From: CAZIHO01 sp964538875
Lineage (GTDB): Bacteria; Pseudomonadota; Gammaproteobacteria; Chromatiales; Chromatiaceae
Direction: 5' to 3'
NCBI GenBank assembly: GCA_964538875.1
Contig: CAZIHO010000004.1
Coordinates: 8,605-72,604 of the forward strand
Length of the DNA stretch: 64,000 bases
In this document: positions 1-9,373 of the stretch, piece after piece
Numbering within the stretch: position 1 is the first letter of the stretch
How the letters are laid out: each line of letters starts with the position of its first letter
Translations under genes and position numbers: made by a program
The notes under the pieces: generated by a model
The model's database searches: none
Seen by the model: the letters and a program-made list of their open reading frames with translations, nothing else
What the model was told of the DNA's origin: nothing

Positions 1-1158
1 TGCCGCTTCTAAGGCGAGCTGGCCGGTTTCCAAGGCAGAAAAATCCTGAATCGCGCGGGTGATGCCGAGTAACCGCTGGGTGACGGCGGATAGCTCGTCC
101 AACTGGGCGAGGGACGCCGGCTTGGCCGTCTCCTTTCGCAACCGGTAACCCGCCTCCAGGATGCCCTGGATGGCAGTGCGGATTTCCTGGCCCAGGTGGG
201 CCAGGAACTGGCTGTTGGCCTGGGTCCGGGCGGTGAAGTCGGTCCGTTGGCGGCGGGCAAGGTGGAGATGGTTCAGCAGGTTACGCAGCACCAGTCCTAG
301 GGCAAGGCTGATGCCGACGATCAGCAGAAAAAAATTATTCAGGGTGCTGTTGCCTTGCTCCAGCAGGTCGCGGTTCATGCGGATGTCAATCAGCAGCGCC
401 GGGTCGCCCCACATATCCCGCAACAGGCCGAAGCCGGTTATCCCGCCGTCGTCGCCGGGCATCACCAGGGTGTCGGAACCCTTGCCCAACAGCTCCAGCG
501 CTTGGGTCTGGTCCGGGGCCAGGCTGGCCGAGGCGACCTCCCGCAAGGATAGGTTGACGTGGGTGATGGTTCCGTAGTGGCGGGCGGCCTGTTGGTCCAG
601 GAACCGGCCCATCATCAGGGTGCCGGCCGGGGGACCCTGGCCCGTGGTCTTGACGATGGGGCGTACCGCCAACAACAGGGTGCCCTGGGGCAGCTGGAGG
701 ATGCCCTGGGCGTGGCCCTCGGAGCTAGTCCATAGGGAGGCTTGGGCTTGGAGGGCGCTGATCAATTCCGGGGGAAGGTCCTGAGCCTCTTGCCGGGACG
801 GGTCCAGCATACGCCCGTACAGGGGATGCCCGGTTGGGTCGAGAAACAGGATGATGCCAATGCGCAGCCGTTTGAGGCTCTCTTCCGGGCGGTTGACGGC
901 GATGAACTGGGGATTGGCGCCTAGGGCGTACTGGTAGCTGTCGTCCCAGGTGGACCAGTCCTCGGTTTCGCCGCTCAGGCCACGCAGATCGTCCTGCACC
1001 GCGTCCAGGGTCCGGTCTAGGTTCTGCTCGACCTGGATCCGTTCCATGTCGAGAAAGCCCTGCAGCAGGGTGCTCCGGGCCACCAGATACACCACCGCCA
1101 GCGCGACCAGGCCCAGACCCCAGATGACAAAACTGGCTTGGGTTGGAAATTTTCTCAT
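1..1158 (-). CDS. CHASE4-domain membrane sensor with degenerate HisKA region (partial, runs off window)
   Basis: An open frame runs from an ATG at 1158 off the left edge, giving 385 visible residues without a stop. A first membrane segment lies near residues 8-27 and a second near 275-293, enclosing an extracytoplasmic sensor domain. The pattern W68-S-T-W71-D72-D-S-Y75 early in that domain is typical of CHASE4. After the second membrane segment come two helices like a HisKA dimerisation domain: FLAHLGQEIRTAIQG near residue 318 and ITRAIQDFSALETGQLALE near 366. In a normal histidine kinase the first helix reads S-H-E-[IL]-R-T-P; here it is G-Q324-E-I-R-T-A, so the phosphoacceptor His is Gln and the Pro is Ala. 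Any ATPase, receiver or other output domain lies outside the window. Membrane sensing is inferred from the domains; the ligand is unknown. Confidence 0.85.
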   Translation of the reverse strand, partial: MRKFPTQASFVIWGLGLVALAVVYLVARSTLLQGFLDMERIQVEQNLDRTLDAVQDDLRGLSGETEDWSTWDDSYQYALGANPQFIAVNRPEESLKRLRIGIILFLDPTGHPLYGRMLDPSRQEAQDLPPELISALQAQASLWTSSEGHAQGILQLPQGTLLLAVRPIVKTTGQGPPAGTLMMGRFLDQQAARHYGTITHVNLSLREVASASLAPDQTQALELLGKGSDTLVMPGDDGGITGFGLLRDMWGDPALLIDIRMNRDLLEQGNSTLNNFFLLIVGISLALGLVLRNLLNHLHLARRQRTDFTARTQANSQFLAHLGQEIRTAIQGILEAGYRLRKETAKPASLAQLDELSAVTQRLLGITRAIQDFSALETGQLALEAA

Positions 1159-1405
1159 TGCTGTCAGGATGTTCCGGGAAGATGGCGAATCGCTCGGGGT
1201 TCCGGCCAGCCGGGACCAATCTCGGGGGCTTGGCGTGGCGAAGACTAGAGTAGGGTTTTTCCCCCCTTGGCGCTATCGGTGCCGGGAACAAAAAGCACCC
1301 AGGACAGGGGCGGATAAAGCGCCGGATGGGTGTAAAATCCTGAGTCGATTTGGCCGGCGTTACTTTGCTGCCGGTCTGAACGCTGGATTGCGAAACGAGG
1401 TGGCC

Positions 1406-2677
1406 ATGCTCGACCCAAAACTATTACGCGGCGATTTGGAAGGCGTCGCGGCGGCCCTGGCGCGGCGCGGACTGCGCCTGGACCAGGCGCGGATTCAAGA
1501 CTTGGAGGCGCGCCGCAAGGCCCTGCAAGTCCAGGTGCAGGAATTGCAGAATGATCGCAACGCCCGCTCCCGGGCCATCGGCCAAGCCAAGGCGGCGGGT
1601 GCCGATCTGGCGCCCCTTTTAGCGGAAGTGGCGAGTCTCGGTGACCGGCTCAAGGCCTCCGACGAGGCGCTGGCGGCGGTCCAGGCGGAATTGGAGGACA
1701 TCGCCCTGGCGACGCCCAATCTGCCCCACGAGAGCGTTCCCGACGGCCGGGACGAATCCGCCAACCGGGAGGAACGCCGGTGGGGGGAGCCCCGCCAGTT
1801 CAGCTTTGCGCCCAGGGATCATGTGGATCTGGGCGCCCTGGGCGGGCGTATCGACTTTGACGCGGCGTCCCGCATCGCCGGTGCCCGCTTCGCGGTCCTG
1901 TCCGGGCCCCTGGCGCGGCTCCAGCGTGCCCTGACCCAGTTCATGCTGGATACCCATACCCAGGAACATGGTTATACCGAGGTCTATGTGCCCTATCTGG
2001 TCAACGCCGACAGCCTGCGGGGCACCGGCCAGTTGCCCAAGTTCGAGGCGGATCTGTTCCGGGTGCGGGGCGAGCAGGACTATTTCCTGATTCCCACCGC
2101 TGAGGTGCCGGTCACCAACCTGGTGCGGGACCAAATCCTGGACGCGGACCGCCTGCCGCGCCGCTGGGTGGCCCATACCCCCTGCTTCCGCTCCGAGGCC
2201 GGTTCCTACGGCAAGGACACCCGGGGCATGATTCGCCAGCACCAGTTCGAGAAGGTGGAATTGGTCATGGTGACCCGGCCGGAAGATTCCTTCGCCGCCC
2301 TGGAAACCCTGACCGGCCATGCGGAATCCATCCTGCAACGGCTGGAATTACCCTACCGGGTAGTGACCCTGTGCACCGGGGATCTGGGCTTTTCCGCCAT
2401 GAAAACCTATGACCTGGAGGTTTGGCTGCCGGGCCAGGGCCGCTACCGGGAAATTTCCTCGTGCAGTAATTTCGGCGATTTCCAGGCCCGGCGCCTCCAG
2501 GCCCGTTGGCGCAATCCGGCCACCGGCAAGCCGGAACTGGTGCATACCCTCAACGGTTCCGGGCTGGCGGTGGGTCGCACCCTGGTGGCGGTGATGGAAA
2601 ATTACCAGGAAGCGGACGGCCGCATCCGGGTGCCGGCGGTGTTGGCGCCCTACCTGGGCGGCTGCCAGTTTGTCTAA
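1406..2677 (+). CDS. serS: serine--tRNA ligase
   Basis: This is a 423-residue cytoplasmic class II synthetase that charges tRNA-Ser (and tRNA-Sec) with serine. The N-terminal third (about residues 1-110) is the long antiparallel coiled coil, rich in Ala, Gln and Arg, that grips the tRNA variable arm. Motif 2 is visible as FRSEAGSYGKDTRGM with the following RQHQFEKVE, and motif 3 as NGSGLAVGRTLVAVMENYQ near the C-terminus. The open frame extends upstream to position 950, but the family starts at MLDPKLLRGD, so the ATG at 1406 is chosen; the upstream part overlaps the divergent sensor gene. The length is normal for the family. A TAAAAT hexamer at 1333-1338 could be its -10 box, but no good -35 is seen. 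Confidence 0.97.
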   Translation: MLDPKLLRGDLEGVAAALARRGLRLDQARIQDLEARRKALQVQVQELQNDRNARSRAIGQAKAAGADLAPLLAEVASLGDRLKASDEALAAVQAELEDIALATPNLPHESVPDGRDESANREERRWGEPRQFSFAPRDHVDLGALGGRIDFDAASRIAGARFAVLSGPLARLQRALTQFMLDTHTQEHGYTEVYVPYLVNADSLRGTGQLPKFEADLFRVRGEQDYFLIPTAEVPVTNLVRDQILDADRLPRRWVAHTPCFRSEAGSYGKDTRGMIRQHQFEKVELVMVTRPEDSFAALETLTGHAESILQRLELPYRVVTLCTGDLGFSAMKTYDLEVWLPGQGRYREISSCSNFGDFQARRLQARWRNPATGKPELVHTLNGSGLAVGRTLVAVMENYQEADGRIRVPAVLAPYLGGCQFV

Positions 2678-2730
2678 CACCTGAGTACAAGAAAGTCGGT
2701 TTCAAACCAACCCAAGAGAGGACCATCCGA

Positions 2731-4005
2731 GTGAAGATCGAAACCCTGGCCATTCACGCCGGCTTCGCGCCGGATCCCGCCACCAAGTCGGTGGCCACCC
2801 CCATTTACCAAACCACCTCCTACGCCTTTGACGATACCCAGCACGGCGCCGATCTGTTCGACCTCAAGGTGCCGGGCAACATCTACACCCGCATCATGAA
2901 TCCCACCAGCGCAGTGCTGGAGCAGCGGGTCACCGCCATGGAAGGGGGCATCGGCGGCCTGGCGCTGGCCTCGGGTATGGCGGCGGTGACCTACGCGATC
3001 TTCACCATCGCCGAGACCGGCGACAATATCGTCACCACCTCCACCCTGTACGGTGGCACCTACAACCTGTTCGCCCACACCCTGCCCCAGTTGGGCATTC
3101 AGGTGCGGTTTGCGGCGCCCAACGACATCGAGGGCATGGCGGCCCTGATCGATGCGCGTACCAAGGCGGTGTTCTGCGAATCCATCGGTAACCCTGCGGG
3201 TAACGTGGCGGACCTGACCGCCATGGCCGACATGGCTCATGCCCATGGGGTGCCCCTGATCGTGGATAACACGGTGCCCACGCCCTACCTGTGCCGGCCC
3301 TTCGAGCATGGCGCCGACATCGTGCTGCACGCCCTGACCAAATATATGGGCGGCCACGGCACTAGCATCGCCGGCGTGCTGGTGGATTCCGGCAACTTTC
3401 CCTGGGCGGAGCACAAGGCCCGCTTCCGGCGCCTGAACGAGCCAGACGTGTCCTACCATGGCGTGGTCTACACCGAAGCCCTGGGGCCGGCGGCCTACAT
3501 CGGCCGGGCCCGGGTGGTGCCGCTGCGCAACATGGGCGCGGCCCTGTCGCCCTTCAACAGTTTTCTGATCTTGCAGGGTATCGAAACCTTGCCGGTGCGC
3601 ATGGACCGCCATTGCGACAATGCCCTGGCGGTGGCCAAGTATCTGCAAGCCCATCCGCAAGTCGCCTGGACCCGTTACGCCGGGCTGGACGACCATCCGG
3701 ACAAGCCCCTGGTGGACAAGTACATGGGCGGCCGGGCGTCCGGCATCCTGTCCTTCGGCATCAAGGGCGGTCTGCCGGCGGGGGCCAAGTTCATCGACGC
3801 CCTCAAGCTGGCGGTGCGTCTGGTCAACATCGGCGACGCCAAGACCCTGGCCTGCCATCCGGCGACCACCACCCATCGCCAGTTGAATCCGGAGGAAGCG
3901 GCCCGGGCCGGCGTGTCCGAGGACATGGTGCGCCTATCCATCGGCATCGAGCACGTGGACGACATCATCGCCGACATCGACCAGGCGTTGGCGGCTGCCC
4001 GCTAG
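2731..4005 (+). CDS. metY: O-acetylhomoserine sulfhydrylase (Cys/Met metabolism PLP enzyme)
   Basis: This 424-residue PLP-dependent enzyme of the cystathionine gamma-synthase fold probably condenses O-acetylhomoserine with sulfide to give homocysteine. Family landmarks are AIHAGFAPDPATKSVATPIY at the N-terminus, the PLP-phosphate segment (ASGMAAVTYAI), the aspartate that contacts the pyridine ring (VDNTVPTPYLCRP) and the Schiff-base lysine in HALTKYMGGHGTSIAG. The spacing and the long insertion after the lysine fit the O-acetylhomoserine branch rather than MetB or MetC. The start is GTG 2731, preceded by an AGAGAGGA ribosome site; the open frame continues upstream into serS in another frame, which is not used. 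O-succinylhomoserine as substrate cannot be excluded from sequence alone. Confidence 0.9.
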   Translation: MKIETLAIHAGFAPDPATKSVATPIYQTTSYAFDDTQHGADLFDLKVPGNIYTRIMNPTSAVLEQRVTAMEGGIGGLALASGMAAVTYAIFTIAETGDNIVTTSTLYGGTYNLFAHTLPQLGIQVRFAAPNDIEGMAALIDARTKAVFCESIGNPAGNVADLTAMADMAHAHGVPLIVDNTVPTPYLCRPFEHGADIVLHALTKYMGGHGTSIAGVLVDSGNFPWAEHKARFRRLNEPDVSYHGVVYTEALGPAAYIGRARVVPLRNMGAALSPFNSFLILQGIETLPVRMDRHCDNALAVAKYLQAHPQVAWTRYAGLDDHPDKPLVDKYMGGRASGILSFGIKGGLPAGAKFIDALKLAVRLVNIGDAKTLACHPATTTHRQLNPEEAARAGVSEDMVRLSIGIEHVDDIIADIDQALAAAR

Positions 4006-4127
4006 GGGTACGCTGAAAAATACTGTCCGGGTATTGTCCGCGGCAGGAAAAGAACCCGCGTGGTTTGCTTTTCCTGCACAAGCAATGGCGGGTCGGCATT
4101 GATTGGGCCGGCACCTGCTGGTACCGG

Positions 4128-4156
4128 GGGAACCGCTGAACGACTCAGCGGTTCCC
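4128..4156. terminator. bidirectional hairpin between convergent metY and apbE
   Basis: A perfect 12-bp stem, GGGAACCGCTGA at 4128-4139 and TCAGCGGTTCCC at 4145-4156, closes a 5-nt loop (ACGAC). It touches the stop codon of the minus-strand apbE gene and lies about 120 nt past the metY stop. No long T run follows on either side, so terminator function is inferred from its strength and convergent position. Confidence 0.6.
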
Positions 4157-5082
4157 TAGCGGGTGGGTTGGCCGGACCCGGCACGCTGGTCTGGCCAATC
4201 GCCGCCGGTTGCCCCGTCGTCCCCCATCCATAGGTGGGGCAATCCCAGTTCCGCGAGCCAGGCCGGTCCCGCCGCGCCCTTGAGCAGGGCGATGCTGGCG
4301 GCGCTGCCCGCCACCAGGCAGCTGGGCGCCAACAGGCTCACCGACGCCAGTCCGGCCACCGGCCAGCCAGTGCGGGGGTCCAGCAGATGACCATAGCGGC
4401 GGCCGTCGATCAGCAGACAGCGTTGGTAGTCACCGCTGGTGGCGATGGCACCCCGGTGCAGCTGGACTTCCGCCAGCCAGGCGTCCGCCGTTCTAGGATG
4501 GCGGATGCCGATGCGCCAGGGACGGCCGTCCGGGTGGGGACCCAGGACGCGAATGTCTCCCCCCAAATTCACCAAGCCGCCCTCGATGCCCGCAGCCAGC
4601 AGCAGGCCGGCGGCCCGGTCCGCCGCGTATTCCTTGACGAGGCCGCCCAGGTCCAATTCCATGCCGGGCACCGGGAATTCCAGCCGGGGACGCCGCCAGA
4701 TCAGCTTATCCCAGCCCACCCGGGGTAGTATGGCGTGAATTTCGGCCGGATCCGGCAGACGTGCGGCGGCGAAATTCCAGGCGCGGCGCAATAGGCCGGA
4801 GCTGATGTCGAACAGGCCGTCACTGCGCTGGTAACAGGTGTCTGCGTAGTCCAGCAGGGCGGCGGTTTCTTCATCCAGGTCCAGGGCGCCGCCCTGGGCG
4901 GCGACCCGGTTGATGTGGCTCAGCAGGCTGGTGTCCCGATAGCGGGAATAGCGGGCTTCCAGAAGTTCGATGTCGGCCAGGGCCCGCTGGGCCGCCACCT
5001 CGGCCTGCCCGGCGGTGGCGGCGTACAGTTGCAGCTCGCAGGGGCTGCCCATGGCCCGGAAGCTGATGGGGTAGTGCCCCAT
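4156..5082 (-). CDS. apbE: FAD:protein FMN transferase (ApbE)
   Basis: ApbE enzymes move FMN from FAD onto a Ser/Thr of a target protein, normally outside the cytoplasmic membrane. The 308-residue product starts FRAMGSPCELQLY, then has the family core DLGGLVKEYAADRAAGLL, the metal and FAD region NLGGDIRVLG, and the C-terminal HLLDPRTGWPV element. The gene is last in a four-gene operon and begins 7 nt after the DUF3570 stop. Using the ATG at 5082 gives no signal peptide. A longer in-frame ATG at 5178 would add a mildly hydrophobic leader (KIVAGAAARITTISPSALAG) but overlaps the DUF3570 coding end by 89 nt. The neighbour is the most obvious candidate substrate. Confidence 0.9.
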   Translation of the reverse strand: MGHYPISFRAMGSPCELQLYAATAGQAEVAAQRALADIELLEARYSRYRDTSLLSHINRVAAQGGALDLDEETAALLDYADTCYQRSDGLFDISSGLLRRAWNFAAARLPDPAEIHAILPRVGWDKLIWRRPRLEFPVPGMELDLGGLVKEYAADRAAGLLLAAGIEGGLVNLGGDIRVLGPHPDGRPWRIGIRHPRTADAWLAEVQLHRGAIATSGDYQRCLLIDGRRYGHLLDPRTGWPVAGLASVSLLAPSCLVAGSAASIALLKGAAGPAWLAELGLPHLWMGDDGATGGDWPDQRAGSGQPTR

Positions 5083-5089
5083 GGGCCGG

Positions 5090-6379
5090 TCAGAACAGCA
5101 GCTTCCAGCCAAGGCTGACGGTGAGATAGTCGTAATCCGCGCAGCCGCACCCGCGACTATTTTCCAGGGCCAAACCATCCCGGCGGTCGTAGTATTCGAC
5201 GCCAGCGTCCAGGCGGATGTTGTCCCCTAGGGACTTACTCAGCTTGAGCCGGTAACTCAGGGCGCCAAAACCCGCCAGGCGGTAGTCGCTGCTGTAGATC
5301 CCATCGTCGGGCAGGTAGGAGAAGTAATCCTGGTAGAAGTCCGCCGCTGTTTGGCTGTAATAGCGCACGCCGGGGGTGATGCTCCAGCCGTCGCCCAAGG
5401 GTTGGGACCAACTGGCGTCCAGGGTGTGGGCGCTGATGCCCCAGTCATCCCAGGAATAGCGGTAATCGAAATGGAGGGCACCGCCCAGATCGGGAATCCA
5501 GCGGGTATAGCGTCCCAGCAGATTCCACTGGCCCCGGTGGTCCGGACGCTGTTCCGGCTGGGTGCTGTTGGTGGAGAGGACGTAAATTTCCTTGTAGGGG
5601 TCGGTCAGGTAACCGGACCCGTCAGCATAGGTCAAGTTGACCTGGGCTAGGGAATATTTGTCCAGCACCTGGGTGACGCCGAGCAGCCCATTCCAGACCT
5701 GTTTGTCCCCAGTGAAGCCGGGTTGGTTGACCGGCGAAAATTGATCATCCGCCAGTCCCACGCCCAGGGCCAGGGTGGTGTGCTTGTCGTTCAACTCCCG
5801 GCGCAGATCCAGGTTCAGGTAGTGGGAGCTGTAGTCGATTTCCTCGGAAAAGCCCAGCCCCAGGCCCAGGGTCATGTCTCCCAGGTAGCGGTTGAGCTTG
5901 AGGTCCACCGCCTCGCGCACGTCGGCGAAGCGGGTGGTGCTGAGGATTTGCTGCACCGCCGTGGGCTGGCAAGCGGTTTCCGTGTAGGGCCGCCCGCCCA
6001 GGGGCTGCGGCAAGGGCGAGGAGGGGCCGCCGGACGCGCCGCTCGCGCTGTCCAAACTGGGTTCCCGGGGACGGATGGTGACGCCACCGGGACAGGACAG
6101 TTCGGGCACGTTGTACACCGGGGACGCACCAGAAATGGAATCCCGCACCAGGTTGAGGCTCAGGTCCAAGTCATCGCCCAGGGGCGTGATTAGCCCCTGT
6201 TGGATGGCCCGCACCGTGACCCGTCCAGAGCCCTCGTCGTAGTAGTAAATACCCCCCTCCAGTTCCAGCTGGCTGGCCGGAGTCGCCCCCTGGGCGGTTG
6301 GGGTCATGCCGGGTAGAGCCAGGGCGGCGCCGGTCAAGGCCGCCAGGGCGCGGCTGCCGTTGGGGTCAGTTGCAGCCAC
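5090..6379 (-). CDS. DUF3570 outer-membrane beta-barrel-type protein
   Basis: This is a 429-residue secreted protein of family DUF3570. The GTG start lies inside the end of the DUF4266 gene (14-nt overlap). Residues 9-31 form a signal peptide (RALAALTGAALALPG), after which the chain alternates polar and aromatic residues and ends in a C-terminal strand finishing in Phe (LTVSLGWKLLF), as outer-membrane barrels do. Two local motifs stand out: D80-S-I-S-G-A-S86-P, close to the ApbE acceptor pattern, and Cys411-Gly-Cys413 near the C-terminus. Homologues occur next to DUF4266, TlpA-like thioredoxins and ApbE, but I know of no established function. Barrel topology and surface location are inferred. 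Confidence 0.85.
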   Translation of the reverse strand: MAATDPNGSRALAALTGAALALPGMTPTAQGATPASQLELEGGIYYYDEGSGRVTVRAIQQGLITPLGDDLDLSLNLVRDSISGASPVYNVPELSCPGGVTIRPREPSLDSASGASGGPSSPLPQPLGGRPYTETACQPTAVQQILSTTRFADVREAVDLKLNRYLGDMTLGLGLGFSEEIDYSSHYLNLDLRRELNDKHTTLALGVGLADDQFSPVNQPGFTGDKQVWNGLLGVTQVLDKYSLAQVNLTYADGSGYLTDPYKEIYVLSTNSTQPEQRPDHRGQWNLLGRYTRWIPDLGGALHFDYRYSWDDWGISAHTLDASWSQPLGDGWSITPGVRYYSQTAADFYQDYFSYLPDDGIYSSDYRLAGFGALSYRLKLSKSLGDNIRLDAGVEYYDRRDGLALENSRGCGCADYDYLTVSLGWKLLF

Positions 6380-6581
6380 AGCCGCCCCCTCCTACCGCAT
6401 AACCGCCGGATACCGCTTCGCGGGAGAAGTAGGCGTGCTGGCGGAACGCGGTGTCGTTGGGATAGGGCTCTAGGGCCATTGCCGGGCGCGCCAAATAGCC
6501 CCGTTCCCAGGGTTGGACCTGAGTCAGGCAACCGGAAAGCAGGAGGCTGGCCAGGATCATGGGGACATAGGTACGGATCAT
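6366..6581 (-). CDS. DUF4266 small lipoprotein
   Basis: This 71-residue precursor has a short signal (YVPMILASLLLSGC) ending in lipobox LSGC at residues 15-18, so the mature chain is about 54 residues anchored by an acylated Cys. The mature part carries PWERGYLA and then SREAVSGGYAVGGGGCGCN, ending Cys68-Gly-Cys70-Asn. That Gly-rich CGC tail is the family hallmark. Its ATG overlaps the upstream thioredoxin gene stop by 4 nt (ATGA) and its own end overlaps the DUF3570 start by 14 nt, which predicts tight translational coupling. The function is unknown; a thiol or metal role for the tail is inference. Confidence 0.85.
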   Translation of the reverse strand: MIRTYVPMILASLLLSGCLTQVQPWERGYLARPAMALEPYPNDTAFRQHAYFSREAVSGGYAVGGGGCGCN

Positions 6582-7090
6582 GGTTTGCTGCCCCCAGGTT
6601 CGGCTAGCAGGGCCTCCAGTTGGCGGCGCAACGGCGCCTTGTCGCCGGATTTAAAGCCGAGGTGGACTTGGCGCAGCCGGCCCTGCCGGTCGATCAGGTA
6701 GGAGGAGGGCATGGCCTTGACGCCGTAACTTTTGGGACAGTCCCCCTTGCCGTCCCGGCCCAGGCTAAAGCTCACCGTCTGTTTGCGGGCGAAGGCGCGG
6801 GCGTCGCCCAGCTCCTCGTCCAGACTAATGGCGATCACCTTGAAACCCTGGTCCCCCAACTCCTGTTGCATTTGCTCCAGGAAGGGGAAGGACTCCAGAC
6901 AGGGGGGACACCAGGAGGCCCAGAAGTCCACCAACACCACCTGGCCGGGACGGGCGCCCACCGGCAGCGGCGCGCCGCCGTCCAACGCCTGGGCGGTGCA
7001 GCTTGGTGCTGGTGCTCCCACTTCGGCGGCCTGGCTGGGTAACGGGAGGGACAGGGCTAGGTAAAGGCCGATCAGGATGCTTCGGTTCAT
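6578..7090 (-). CDS. TlpA/ResA-like periplasmic thioredoxin
   Basis: This is a 170-residue exported thioredoxin-fold protein. The signal peptide covers about residues 1-21 (ILIGLYLALSLPLPSQA), followed by VLVDFWASWCPPCLESFPF with the active-site pair C61-P-P-C64, and later the cis-Pro region AMPSSYLIDRQG. It belongs to the AhpC/TSA-TlpA group that keeps particular periplasmic thiols reduced. The start ATG at 7090 has a good ribosome site (AAGGGA, 7 nt upstream), so the longer upstream ATG at 7141 is not used. As first gene of the operon with DUF4266, DUF3570 and apbE, its likely clients are the Cys-Gly-Cys pairs in those two neighbours; that is inferred. Confidence 0.9.
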   Translation of the reverse strand: MNRSILIGLYLALSLPLPSQAAEVGAPAPSCTAQALDGGAPLPVGARPGQVVLVDFWASWCPPCLESFPFLEQMQQELGDQGFKVIAISLDEELGDARAFARKQTVSFSLGRDGKGDCPKSYGVKAMPSSYLIDRQGRLRQVHLGFKSGDKAPLRRQLEALLAEPGGSKP

Positions 7091-7221
7091 GGCGGGATCC
7101 CTTGGTGGCAAGCGGATGGCCGCTGGCTGGCCATGGGCCATAGCGACCTAGTGCCTAGGGTAGCCTGGAGTTCCAGGCCAAATCAAAACCAGTTTGCCTG
7201 GGGTTTAGTCCCGGTGCCCGG

Positions 7222-9291
<2,070 letters not shown>

Positions 9292-9373
9292 GGGACGGGG
9301 CCTTGTGGAAAACGCGGATTTCCCGGATATGGGGGAGGCGGGGCCTAATTCCAGGGCATCCAGCTTAGATATC

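Noticed and set aside
725..1291. 188-codon minus-strand frame over the CHASE4 gene
   Set aside because: It is in another frame from the sensor; the sensor frame shows a membrane anchor and the CHASE4 signature, this one does not.
950..1405. N-terminal extension of serS
   Set aside because: SerRS starts at MLDPKLL and the extra frame overlaps the divergent CHASE4 sensor, which has coherent domain sequence there.
2674..3876. 400-codon open frame on the minus strand
   Set aside because: It lies entirely antisense to the well-conserved metY gene and its translation is rich in Gly, His, Gln and Arg, as expected for a GC-rich shadow frame.
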